Positions 45,272 to 53,272 of a stretch of DNA of 64,000 nucleotides are shown one piece after another. The translations under genes and the position numbers were made by a program. The DNA is from Candidatus Poribacteria bacterium (lineage in GTDB: Bacteria; Poribacteria; WGA-4E; GCA-2687025), in contig JABGQA010000050.1 of assembly GCA_018644665.1 (NCBI GenBank), positions 62,001 through 126,000 of the forward strand, given 5' to 3'. Every line of letters begins with the position of its first letter. Positions within the stretch are counted from its first letter, which is position 1. The notes under the pieces were generated by a model. That model was not told where the DNA came from. It did not search any database and was given only the letters and a program-made list of their open reading frames with translations.

Positions 45272-46495
45272 ATGCTCGCCCTACACCATCGGCTGCGACC
45301 CGTCGCGGCCCTGCTGTCCGCCGTCGCACTGTTCGTCTGCGCCGCCCTGGCGTCCGATGCTGCGGGCGTGATCCACATCCGTCCCGAGGACTTGCCCGAG
45401 CCGGGCGCAACGGAATCTGTGGGCAATCCGCCGATCACGCTCCCGCAGATGGCCCCGGACCTACTCGCGCTGCCGAACGGCTTCGAGGTCAAGCTTTGGG
45501 CGGACGGCCTACAGATTCCGCGGCAGGCGTACGTGGCGGCGAACGGCGACGTGCTGGTCGTCGAGACCGGAGCGCGCAAGGTCACGCTGATGCGCGACAC
45601 GGCCGGGGACGGAGTCGCCGACCTCCGCGCCGACCTCATGACCGACCTGCGGCAGCCCTTCGGAATCGACATGCACGACGGCTACTTGTACGTAGCCAAC
45701 ACGGACAGCGTGCTCCGGGCACGCTACACAGTCGGCGAGGAGCGCCTCAGCGACGCGCCCGAGACGGTCGTCGACGGCATCCCTCCGGGCGGTCACTGGA
45801 CCCGCGACGTCATCTTCTCACCGTCAGGCGAGAAGATGTACGTCTCGATAGGGTCGGCGTCCAACATCGACGAGGAGGAACCGCCGCGCGCTTCGATCGT
45901 CGAGTACAACCCAGATGGCTCAGGAGGTCGTACGTACGCGAGCGGCCTGCGCAACCCCGTGGGCCTGCGCTTCAGCCCTACCACCGCGAAGCTTTGGACA
46001 GCCGTGAATGAGCGCGACGGGCTCGGCGACGACCTGCCGCCAGACTACGTGACCTCCGTCGCGGATGGCGCGTTCTATGGATGGCCTTACTCGTACATCG
46101 GGGCGAACCCCGAGCCGCGCCACGGCGGCAAACGCATGGACCTCGTTGCTACCGCGGTCGTGCCCGACGTGCTGATACAGGCGCACTCGGCGGCGCTGGG
46201 TCTCCTCTTCTACACCGGCGACATGTTCCCAGACGAATACCGCGGCGAACTGCTTGTCGCGCTCCACGGATCGTGGAATCGCGCTCAGCGCACCGGGTAC
46301 AAGGTGATCCGCGTGCACATGGACGCCGCTGGGAACGCAGTCGGATCATACGAGGACTTCCTTACCGGCTGGAGCACGGACCCCAACTCGAAGATGGTGT
46401 GGGGACGCCCCGTAGGCCTCGCGCAGATGGTGGACGGCTCGTTGCTCGTCCTGGACGACGGCGGCAACCGCATCTGGCGCGTCACGTCGAAGTGA
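45272..46495 (+). CDS. Secreted sugar dehydrogenase-like beta-propeller (L-sorbosone/glucose dehydrogenase family)
   Basis: A 407-residue exported protein. A signal peptide (LLSAVALFVCAALASDA) precedes a six-bladed propeller with GFEVKLWADGLQIPR, VTLMRDTAGDGVADL, GLRNPVGLRFSP, WGRPVGLAQMVDGSLLVLDDG and IWRVTSK; these are typical of the soluble PQQ-glucose/sorbosone dehydrogenase family. It would oxidise a sugar in the periplasm using PQQ, if PQQ is made. The ATG at 45272 follows GAGGATCACC. The gene is preceded by the unknown small gene and faces a Gfo/Idh gene on the other strand. Confidence 0.85.
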   Translation: MLALHHRLRPVAALLSAVALFVCAALASDAAGVIHIRPEDLPEPGATESVGNPPITLPQMAPDLLALPNGFEVKLWADGLQIPRQAYVAANGDVLVVETGARKVTLMRDTAGDGVADLRADLMTDLRQPFGIDMHDGYLYVANTDSVLRARYTVGEERLSDAPETVVDGIPPGGHWTRDVIFSPSGEKMYVSIGSASNIDEEEPPRASIVEYNPDGSGGRTYASGLRNPVGLRFSPTTAKLWTAVNERDGLGDDLPPDYVTSVADGAFYGWPYSYIGANPEPRHGGKRMDLVATAVVPDVLIQAHSAALGLLFYTGDMFPDEYRGELLVALHGSWNRAQRTGYKVIRVHMDAAGNAVGSYEDFLTGWSTDPNSKMVWGRPVGLAQMVDGSLLVLDDGGNRIWRVTSK

Positions 46496-46509
46496 CGGAC
46501 ACCTTAGGT

Positions 46510-46529
46510 GCGGGCTCGCGATCGCCCGC
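46510..46529. terminator. Stem-loop between convergent genes
   Basis: GCGGGC (46510-46515) and GCCCGC (46524-46529) pair around an 8-base loop in the 38-base gap between the convergent dehydrogenase and Gfo/Idh genes. It has no T-run in either direction, so it is a weak bidirectional terminator candidate. Confidence 0.4.
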
Positions 46530-46533
46530 CCGT

Positions 46534-47616
46534 CTACTGGCCGGCGTCGGCCCTGAGGTTCGGCACCACGAGCTTCTCGCCACCACGTATCGCCGACTCG
46601 TGCGCGAAGACGCCCGGCAACGTCATGTCCAGCCCGGCGTACACGTCGATCGCTGGCGGGGCCTCGCCGCGGACCGCGCGTAGGAAATCCGCGACCATGT
46701 AGTATTCGGCCGTGCCGTGCCCGCCGACTTCGGCGCCGGCCGGCGCATCAGGATGGTCGTGCGCGAACGGGATCTCGCCGAACTGCGGCGCGTCGTCCGT
46801 CCCGGCCTGGCCTTTCGCCCCCGAGCCCTCCCGCGATGTCTCCAGGCAACCGTTGGTACCGAAGACGCTGAAGTAGTGGTGCGCGCCGGAACGCGCGACC
46901 TGGAATCCGCACAGAAGCTTGATGAGAACGCCGCTCTCCGTGGTGAACAGCGCCACTTCCATGTCCGCCCCGGGCAGGCCCGGGTCACACGTGCGCGTAG
47001 TCTGCGCGCCGATCACACTGACGATCCGGTCGCCCGTCCACTCGAGGACCGGGCCGAGGCTGTGGGTGCAGTAGTACTGCGGAGCCATGCTTGCCCGCCA
47101 CGTCAGTCGTCCGTCCGGGTAGCGCATGATGCTGCGGCAGTCGTGCACGTACTCCGCTTCGACGTACGTCAGGTCGCCGAGTTCACCCCGTTCGACGCGC
47201 TCGCGCCAGTCTCCCACCCACCACCAGTAATTGCAGTTCTCCGCGAACATGAAGACGGCGTCCGCCTTCTCTACGGCGGACACGAGCGAGCGAGCTTGTC
47301 CCATGACGTCGTCTGCCGTCTCGCCGTAGATCATCGGCACTTCGCACAGTACGTGGTGACCCGCTTCGAGCGCGGTCACCGAGTGCGCGGCGTGCAGGTG
47401 CGGGGGCGTCGCTACGATGACCGCGTCCATGTCGTGGGCGAGGAATGCGCCATAGTCCTCGTAGCCTTCCTCGACGCCGAGTTCGGCGCGCGCGCGATCC
47501 AGCAGGCTGGGTTCCAGGTCGCACGCAGCGACGAGTTCCAGGTCGTCGAACATGGACGCGACCGACGCCACCGCCCAACCGCGTCGCAACCCCGCCACGC
47601 CGACTCTGTAGCCCAT
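46534..47616 (-). CDS. Gfo/Idh/MocA-family oxidoreductase with altered EKP motif
   Basis: A 360-residue protein of the family. The nucleotide site reads GVAGLRRGWAV, which is unusual, and the family catalytic motif EKP is EVP here (LCEVPMIYGET), so the Lys that helps catalysis is missing. The substrate domain (YYCTHSLGPVLEW) looks intact. It may use a different mechanism or be non-catalytic. The ATG at 47616 follows GAGGAGAATGCACC. Longer frames upstream overlap the promoter region of the divergent ACT-domain gene. Substrate unknown. Confidence 0.85.
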   Translation of the reverse strand: MGYRVGVAGLRRGWAVASVASMFDDLELVAACDLEPSLLDRARAELGVEEGYEDYGAFLAHDMDAVIVATPPHLHAAHSVTALEAGHHVLCEVPMIYGETADDVMGQARSLVSAVEKADAVFMFAENCNYWWWVGDWRERVERGELGDLTYVEAEYVHDCRSIMRYPDGRLTWRASMAPQYYCTHSLGPVLEWTGDRIVSVIGAQTTRTCDPGLPGADMEVALFTTESGVLIKLLCGFQVARSGAHHYFSVFGTNGCLETSREGSGAKGQAGTDDAPQFGEIPFAHDHPDAPAGAEVGGHGTAEYYMVADFLRAVRGEAPPAIDVYAGLDMTLPGVFAHESAIRGGEKLVVPNLRADAGQ

Positions 47617-47646
47617 GGTGCATTCTCCTCGCCTATGCCCGGCGCC

Positions 47647-47686
47647 GGTAGCTCGCCGTGTCGGCAGGTAGCTCGTCGTGTCAGGA
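47647..47686. repeat. Imperfect 20-base tandem repeat in divergent promoter region
   Basis: Two copies of a GGTAGCTCGyCGTGTCrGsA unit lie head to tail at 47647-47666 and 47667-47686, with 17 of 20 positions identical. They sit between the divergent Gfo/Idh and ACT-domain genes, so they may be operator half-sites. Confidence 0.6.
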
Positions 47687-47720
47687 CGTATCCTAGTCGA
47701 GGCCCGCCGCGTCCGCACGG

Positions 47721-47750
47721 TTGCCGCCGCGCGACGGCCGCCAGTAGACT
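47721..47750 (+). promoter_or_regulatory. Candidate promoter of the ACT-UPF0210 pair
   Basis: TTGCCG (47721-47726), an 18-base spacer and TAGACT (47745-47750) would start transcription near 47757, about 30 bases before the ACT-domain gene. Confidence 0.4.
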
Positions 47751-47788
47751 TCCCCGGCACACGCCCACCTGGAGACGCCAGCGCGAGC

Positions 47789-48397
47789 ATGCCCGACACC
47801 GCAGACCTGAGCCCCTTCATAGTCACGGTGACCGCGCGTGACGCGGTCGGCATCGTGGCGACGATCACGCGCACGCTGGCGGACATGGGCGCGCACGTGT
47901 CGGCCCTCAGTCAGACCGTGATGAGCGGGTATTTCACCATAACCCTCGCGTGCGACGTCCCGGGCTCGCCGGACGCCGCCGACATACGCGCGGCCCTGGA
48001 GGCAGGGGGCGAAGCCGCGCATCTGTCGGTGCACGTGGCGACCCGCGCGCCGGCGCCGGATTCCCCCGCGAAGAGCGACCGGTCTGAGCGCCAGATACTC
48101 ACCGTCACCGGACGCGACCGCCCGGGCATCATCGCCCACATGACCTCATACCTCGCCGGCCGCGGCATCAACCTCGAGGACTTCCACGCTGAGGCCGATG
48201 CGGGGACGTTCACGATGATCGTGCAGATAACGGTGGACGCGGGCCATGACGCGAACCAGACCCGCATCGACCTAGAGGAGTTGGGAGCCGAGATCGACCT
48301 TCGGGCGCATCTCGTGCACGAGGACATCTTCCGCGCGACCAGCGAGATCGCCGCCGTACGCCGCCTGGTGCGTCCCGCCGACCGCGGAGGACGCTGA
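47789..48397 (+). CDS. Tandem ACT-domain protein (GcvR-like)
   Basis: A 202-residue protein with two ACT domains. The first covers FIVTVTARDAVGIVATITRTLADMG (residues about 9-35) and the second QILTVTGRDRPGIIAHMTSYLAGRGI (about 103-130). ACT domains bind amino acids or other small ligands. In E. coli, GcvR of this build controls the glycine-cleavage regulator GcvA. The ATG at 47789 is reached from a weak ribosome site. It lies three bases before the UPF0210 gene; ACT protein plus UPF0210 is a known pairing, so they probably act together. Confidence 0.85.
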   Translation: MPDTADLSPFIVTVTARDAVGIVATITRTLADMGAHVSALSQTVMSGYFTITLACDVPGSPDAADIRAALEAGGEAAHLSVHVATRAPAPDSPAKSDRSERQILTVTGRDRPGIIAHMTSYLAGRGINLEDFHAEADAGTFTMIVQITVDAGHDANQTRIDLEELGAEIDLRAHLVHEDIFRATSEIAAVRRLVRPADRGGR

Positions 48398-48400
48398 GCG

Positions 48401-49768
48401 ATGCTGAGCGCGCAAGACATCCTGCTCACGCTCAGGATGTTCCAAGAGGAGAACCTGGACGTCCGCACCGTGACGATGGGCGTCAACCTGCTGGACTGCT
48501 CAGCGCCATCGGTGGACGTGCTGTGCCGCAAGGTTCACCAGAAGATCCGCGACACCGCCGGCCGGATGGTCGAGACGGGCCGCCGCACGGCGGATCGGTA
48601 CGGCATCCCGATCGTCAACTACCGCGTCGCTGTGACGCCCATATCGCTCGTGGCCGCCGCGCACGGGCCCGCGGGCATGGTGCGCGTGGCGCAGGCCCTG
48701 GACGACGCTGCCCGCGACATTGGGGTCGATTTCCTGGGCGGCTACTCGGTCATGGCGCATAAGCACACCGGCGACGCCGACCGCGCCCTCATTGAAAGCC
48801 TCCCCGAGGCGTTGTCGACCACCGAACGCATCTGCGGCTCGGCGAACGTCGCGTCCACGCGGGCCGGGATAAACGTCTCCGCGATCGTGGAAATCGCCCG
48901 GGCGTTGATGGAGCTATCGGCTCGCACGGCCGACACCGACGGCTTCGGGTGCGCGAAGTTCGTCGTGTTCGCGAACATCCCCGAGGACAGCCCGTTCATG
49001 GCGGGCGCGATACACGGCATCGGCGAGGCAGACGCCGTCATCAACGTAGGTGTTAGCGGCCCGGGTGTCATCAACAAGGCCGCGCGCCGTCTGCGGGAGA
49101 TGGACGAGGACGTCACCCTTGGAGCTATGGCCGAGGAGATCAAGTGCACGGCGTTCCGCGTGACGCGGATCGGCGAACTGATAGGTCGCGAGGTCGCTGA
49201 GGAATTGGGCGTCCGTTTCGGCATCGTCGACCTGTCGTTGGCCCCGACGCCGACGGTGGGAGACTCGATCGGCGAGATCTTACAGGCGCTCGGCATAGAG
49301 ACGATCGGCGCGGCGGGTTCCACGGCCGCGCTCGCTCTTCTCACGGACGCCGTGAAGAAGGGCGGCGCGTTTGCATCGTCTTCCGTCGGCGGCCTTTCGG
49401 GAGCCTTCATCCCCGTGAGCGAGGACCACGTGTTGGCGGATGCCGCGCGGAACGGATCACTCACGCTCGACAAGCTCGAGGCCATGACGAGTGTCTGCTC
49501 GGTCGGGCTGGACATGGTGGCCGTCCCTGGGGACACCCACTACGAAACGCTTGCCGCGGCCATCGCGGACGAGGCCGCCATCGGCGTGATGAACGGCAAG
49601 ACGACCGCGTGCCGATTCGTCCCAGTGCCGGGGAAGGGCGTGGGCGACACCGTGGTGTTCGGCGGCCTGTTCGGGGAGGCGCCGATCATGGCCATCCGAC
49701 CGGGCGGCGAGCAGTTCGTGCGATTTGGCGGCCGCGTGCCTGCCCCGATCCACTCGTTGCGGAACTGA
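48401..49768 (+). CDS. UPF0210 (DUF711-type) protein
   Basis: A 455-residue cytosolic protein of the UPF0210 family, whose structure resembles pyruvate formate-lyase folds but whose chemistry is unknown. Recognisable parts are FQEENLDVRTVTMGVNLLDC, ISLVAAAHGPAGMV, FLGGYSVMAHKHTG, NVGVSGPGVINKA and FGIVDLSLAPTPTVGDSIG. It is full length and nearly abuts the ACT-domain gene. Together they may sense a metabolite and act on it, but this is unproven. Confidence 0.9.
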   Translation: MLSAQDILLTLRMFQEENLDVRTVTMGVNLLDCSAPSVDVLCRKVHQKIRDTAGRMVETGRRTADRYGIPIVNYRVAVTPISLVAAAHGPAGMVRVAQALDDAARDIGVDFLGGYSVMAHKHTGDADRALIESLPEALSTTERICGSANVASTRAGINVSAIVEIARALMELSARTADTDGFGCAKFVVFANIPEDSPFMAGAIHGIGEADAVINVGVSGPGVINKAARRLREMDEDVTLGAMAEEIKCTAFRVTRIGELIGREVAEELGVRFGIVDLSLAPTPTVGDSIGEILQALGIETIGAAGSTAALALLTDAVKKGGAFASSSVGGLSGAFIPVSEDHVLADAARNGSLTLDKLEAMTSVCSVGLDMVAVPGDTHYETLAAAIADEAAIGVMNGKTTACRFVPVPGKGVGDTVVFGGLFGEAPIMAIRPGGEQFVRFGGRVPAPIHSLRN

Positions 49769-49786
49769 GCGTCCGAGGACTTGCAG

Positions 49787-49815
49787 TTGCTTCGCCGTGT
49801 TTCACAGACTAGAAT
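49787..49815 (+). promoter_or_regulatory. Candidate promoter of rpsD
   Basis: TTGCTT (49787-49792), a 17-base spacer and TAGAAT (49810-49815), with a strong -10. Transcription would start near 49822, giving a leader of about 60 bases. Confidence 0.55.
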
Positions 49816-49840
49816 TGCCAACGGCACAAATCCGGCAATT
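49813..49840. promoter_or_regulatory. Inverted repeat overlapping the rpsD -10 box
   Basis: AATTGCC (49813-49819) and GGCAATT (49834-49840) are perfect inverted arms with a 14-base spacer. The left arm overlaps the -10 and would be mostly untranscribed, so it looks more like a protein-binding site than a leader hairpin. Confidence 0.45.
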
Positions 49841-49881
49841 CGCGGCTGTTAGAGCTAGACCGAAGATCGAGGACAAGCTGA

Positions 49882-50496
49882 ATGATCCGTGGCAACCAGC
49901 CAAAGCATAAGATCTGTCGAAAGGCCGGGTTCTGCCTGTGGGCCAACCCCAAGTGCCCGGCGTCCCGTGGTAAGACCCACTTCGCTGGCGAGCACGGGCG
50001 GAAGAACTACCGCCGCTCCGACTACTACCGGATGCTCTTCGAGAAGCAGAAGCTCCGGTATACGTACAACATCACCGAGAAGCAGTTCAGGACGACGTTC
50101 GACACCGCCAAACAGATGCGCGGCGTCACGGCCGAGAACTTCCTGATGCTCCTCGAGACGCGCCTTGACGCGGTTATCTTCCGCGCCGGCTTCGCCAGTT
50201 CGCCGTTCCAGGCTCGTCAGTTGGTGTCACACGGGCACTTCCTGATCGACGGCAAGAAGGCGACGATCCCGTCAATGCGGGTGAGGCCCGGGCAGACGAT
50301 CGCGATCCGCCCGAAGTCGCAGAACCAGGAATGGGCCCAGGTCGCGCTCGACCGTCTTGGCGAATTCAATGTGCCGTACATCGAGGTCAGCAGCGACCAG
50401 GGCACCGCGAAGGTCACGCAGGCGCCGATGATGGAACACATTCCGGTCGGCGGCATCGACGTGCAGCAGACCGTGTCGTACTACTCGCGTCTGTAG
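49882..50496 (+). CDS. rpsD: 30S ribosomal protein S4
   Basis: A 204-residue protein of usual length. The N-terminus has a cysteine-rich segment (KICRKAGFCLWANPKC), similar to the zinc-type S4 forms but with fewer or shifted cysteines. The core includes QMRGVTAENFLMLLETRLDAVIFRAGFA and the S4 RNA-binding domain ARQLVSHGHFLIDGKKATIPSMRVRPG. S4 starts assembly of the small subunit. The gene is alone, not in an rpsM-rpsK-rpsD-rpoA cluster, and has its own promoter, so it is probably self-regulated or controlled separately. GAGGAC precedes the ATG. Confidence 0.97.
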   Translation: MIRGNQPKHKICRKAGFCLWANPKCPASRGKTHFAGEHGRKNYRRSDYYRMLFEKQKLRYTYNITEKQFRTTFDTAKQMRGVTAENFLMLLETRLDAVIFRAGFASSPFQARQLVSHGHFLIDGKKATIPSMRVRPGQTIAIRPKSQNQEWAQVALDRLGEFNVPYIEVSSDQGTAKVTQAPMMEHIPVGGIDVQQTVSYYSRL

Positions 50497-50523
50497 TCCG
50501 CGCGCATTCAGTTTCTTCGCTGG

Positions 50524-50548
50524 CGGGGTCGGGTCACACTCGACCCCG
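50524..50548. terminator. Hairpin between convergent rpsD and polA-like genes
   Basis: CGGGGTCG (50524-50531) and CGACCCCG (50541-50548) pair over eight bases with a nine-base loop, followed by TTAGTG on the plus strand. It sits between the two gene ends and is a plausible bidirectional terminator, although the T-run is poor. Confidence 0.5.
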
Positions 50549-50573
50549 TTAGTGTGCCCAGACGTGGGGCCGC

Positions 50574-52280
50574 CTACTTCGCCGATCCCCAGTTGGGGCC
50601 GACGCCCACGTCGACCCGAATTGGCGCCCGAAACTCCCGCCCCTTGGCGTCGTAGATGGGGCTTTCCATGATTTCGCGGATGAGAGCGGCGGCCTCCGTC
50701 GCGCGCTCCGCCGGCGCTTCGAACAGGATCTCGTCGTGCACCTGTAGCAGCATGCGCACCTCGGCCGGCAGACCGCGATCGAGCGCGATCATCTTGTCTC
50801 GGCATATGTCGGCCGCCGTGCTCTGGATGAGGGAGTTGAACGCAGCCCGGTTAGGGCCGCCGGGGAAGCGGCGGCGACGTCCGTACATGTTGATGACCTG
50901 CCCGTGCGTGGCCGCGTACTCCAGCACTTCCTCGCGGAAGCCCTTGATGTTCGAGTAGGTCCTGAAATACGCGCTCATGAAGCTCTGCGCCTGGTGCAGA
51001 CTGAGCCCGGTGCTGGACGCGAGACGTGGCGCGCCCATGCCGTAGATCAGGCCGAAGTTAACCGCCTTCGCGAGATTGCGCTCGTCGTCGGTCACCTCGT
51101 CGATGGGCTTGCCGATGATGTCGGCGATGGTCTGCCGGTGCAGGTCGAGGTCCGCGCGGAAGGCGTCCAACATCCTGGGGTCGCGCGAGTAGTGCGCGGC
51201 GCAGCGCAACTCGATCTGCGAGAAGTCGGCGTCGATCAGCACGTGGCCGTCTCCGGCGACGAAGGCCGAGCGGATGTCCGCGTCGCGCGGGATGCTCTGC
51301 AGGTTCGGGTCATTCGAGGACATGCGGCCCGTGATCGTGCCGACCTGGTTCATGTTGCAGTGGATGCGGCCGGTCTCGACGTTCACAAGGCCCGGCAGCT
51401 TGCCCACGTACGCCGTCAGTAGCGTCGTCAGCTCTCGATGCTCGATGAGCAGCGGGACGACCGGGTGCGCGTGGCGGATGGCGTCGAGGGCCGCGTGGTT
51501 CACGGACGGGCGGCCCGACCGGGTTTCGCGACCCGCGGGCAGGCCGAGGCGGCCATACAGGAACCCGGAGAGGGCGACCGGCGAGGTGATCTGGAAAGGC
51601 CCGCCCGCGTGCCCGTGGATGCTCTCGGCCAGCTCCGCCAGCCGTGCCCGGTAGCGATCCCCTACCACCGAGAGATGGTCAGTATCAACGCGGATGCCGG
51701 CGCGCTCCATGCGCTGAACGACCCACATCGTCGGCAGTTCGTACTCGTCGTACAGCCGCGCTAGTGTCGGCGTCGCGTCCAGTTCGGGGCGGAACATCTC
51801 GTACAGTCGGAACGTGTAGTCCGCGTCGGCGCACGCGTACTCGGCGAGTTCGGGCGTCGCCTCAAAGAGCGACAACTGGTCGCTCAGGTCGGCGTATTCC
51901 ACGGGGTCCTCGCCGAGAAGGTCCCTGGCGAGACGCTTGAGCCCCTTGGGTCGGTTCTCGTCGAGCAGGTGCGCGGCGAGCATCGTGTCGAACACGTCCT
52001 CGCCTGCGAGCGGCAGCCCGTGGCGTTCGAGGACCGTCACGTCGTACTTGGCGTGGTGGAAGACGAGACGTTTGCCGCGGAGGGCCCGGCCGATGGCGAC
52101 CGCGTCGAACCGGTCCGCAGGCAGCCAGAACGCGCGGCCGCGCTCACCGCAGAACGACACGCCAACGAGCCGCGCCGTGTGCGCGTTCGTCGAGTCCGTT
52201 TCGGTGTCGACGGCGAGCGTGGCGTAGCCGTCTAGCTCGGATGGGTCCCCAAGCTCGCAGTAGCGCGTGTCGTCGGCCAT
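50574..52280 (-). CDS. polA: DNA polymerase I lacking the 5'-nuclease domain
   Basis: A 568-residue family A polymerase. The N-terminal ~180 residues form a 3'-5' exonuclease with metal residues intact (DTE at 25-27, KYDVTVL and YACADADYTF). The polymerase part has motif A (DADFSQIELRCAAH, about 348), motif B (RNLAKAVNFGLIYGMG, about 400) and motif C (LLQVHDEILFEAP, about 510). The 5'-nuclease domain of standard PolA (about 300 residues) is absent, and the start codon follows a perfect GGAGGGCC site, so this is not truncation. Such Klenow-like enzymes rely on a separate flap nuclease. It converges with rpsD. Confidence 0.9.
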   Translation of the reverse strand: MADDTRYCELGDPSELDGYATLAVDTETDSTNAHTARLVGVSFCGERGRAFWLPADRFDAVAIGRALRGKRLVFHHAKYDVTVLERHGLPLAGEDVFDTMLAAHLLDENRPKGLKRLARDLLGEDPVEYADLSDQLSLFEATPELAEYACADADYTFRLYEMFRPELDATPTLARLYDEYELPTMWVVQRMERAGIRVDTDHLSVVGDRYRARLAELAESIHGHAGGPFQITSPVALSGFLYGRLGLPAGRETRSGRPSVNHAALDAIRHAHPVVPLLIEHRELTTLLTAYVGKLPGLVNVETGRIHCNMNQVGTITGRMSSNDPNLQSIPRDADIRSAFVAGDGHVLIDADFSQIELRCAAHYSRDPRMLDAFRADLDLHRQTIADIIGKPIDEVTDDERNLAKAVNFGLIYGMGAPRLASSTGLSLHQAQSFMSAYFRTYSNIKGFREEVLEYAATHGQVINMYGRRRRFPGGPNRAAFNSLIQSTAADICRDKMIALDRGLPAEVRMLLQVHDEILFEAPAERATEAAALIREIMESPIYDAKGREFRAPIRVDVGVGPNWGSAK

Positions 52281-52566
52281 GCGGCCCTCCGCTCTCCATA
52301 TTCGCTCGCCGGCGCCACGCGTCAATGGTCACCGCCGCCCGGCCCTGTAGCCTGACGGGTATGCCGCGCCGAGTCTACCAGAACGGAGGGATGCCTGGAC
52401 GCCGACGTCGGCAGCGAGTTTGCCCGAGGCCGTCGGTGCCGACCCTCCCGCAGAGGCCCCAGGCCGCCTTCCCCAGCGCCGTGCCCGTGCCGTAAGCTTC
52501 CTCGGGGCGATCCCGCCCCCTTCGTCCCACGGCCAACGACCGCCCGCACACGAGAGGCTACGGCGC

Positions 52567-53223
52567 ATGACTGCCCGCAAGGCCACGACGTTGGTTGCCC
52601 TGGCGCTCTGCGCGCTGGTCGGCGCGTACGTCGTGTGGTTCCACGCGCCGGAATGGCGCGGCCTGGTGAAGCTGTGCGGCTACACGGTGGTCTCCAACGT
52701 CTACATCTCCGTGCTCCCCCATGAGCCCGTGCTGCTCTTCTACGGTAAGACCATCGGGCCGTTCTGGACCATGGTTGCCGCGACGGTCGGGGCGTTTCTG
52801 TCGGGCGTGATCGACCACGAGACGCTGACGCGCGTGCTGAACATCGGCAAGGTGCGGAAGCTGTATGTGGATCGGAAGATCTACAAGGTCGCCGCGCGCT
52901 GGTACGGGAAGCGTCCCTTCCTGACGATCGTCGTCGCCGCAGTCAGCCCGGTGCCGTTCTACCCGGTGAAGTTCCTAGCCCTGTCGAACTCGTACCCGCA
53001 GGGGCGGTACCTTCTCGCGTTGGTCTGCGGCCGCGCGCCACGGTACTTCCTCTATTCCTGGCTCGGCGAAGTGCTTGACGTGCCGAACTGGGCGATCCTT
53101 GGAGCCTTCGGCGCGATGGTCCTGCTCGGCGTCGTCGGCAAGCTTCGCGAGACGTGGAAGCGGCGGGCGTCCGGGCCGGCATCTGCGACATCGGACGCCG
53201 CGGAGCGCCCGACCTCCGAGTAG
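52567..53223 (+). CDS. VTT/DedA-like membrane protein
   Basis: A 218-residue protein with four or five membrane segments. It has an N-terminal anchor (TTLVALALCALVGAYVVW), then the segments EPVLLFYGKTIGPFWTMV and AVSPVPFYPVKFLAL, with a conserved basic GRAPRYFLYS motif, similar to VTT-domain (SNARE-associated/DedA) proteins that scramble or transport lipids. The ATG follows GAGAGGCTACGGCGC. It is divergent from polA-like gene across 286 bases; that gap holds a 12-base palindrome GCCGACGTCGGC at 52401-52412 and nothing gene-like. It lies 49 bases upstream of the radical SAM gene. Confidence 0.78.
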   Translation: MTARKATTLVALALCALVGAYVVWFHAPEWRGLVKLCGYTVVSNVYISVLPHEPVLLFYGKTIGPFWTMVAATVGAFLSGVIDHETLTRVLNIGKVRKLYVDRKIYKVAARWYGKRPFLTIVVAAVSPVPFYPVKFLALSNSYPQGRYLLALVCGRAPRYFLYSWLGEVLDVPNWAILGAFGAMVLLGVVGKLRETWKRRASGPASATSDAAERPTSE

Positions 53224-53272
53224 CGTATACTGGAAGCGATGCCCGCGCCCCTACACAACGGGAGCTCTCAGG

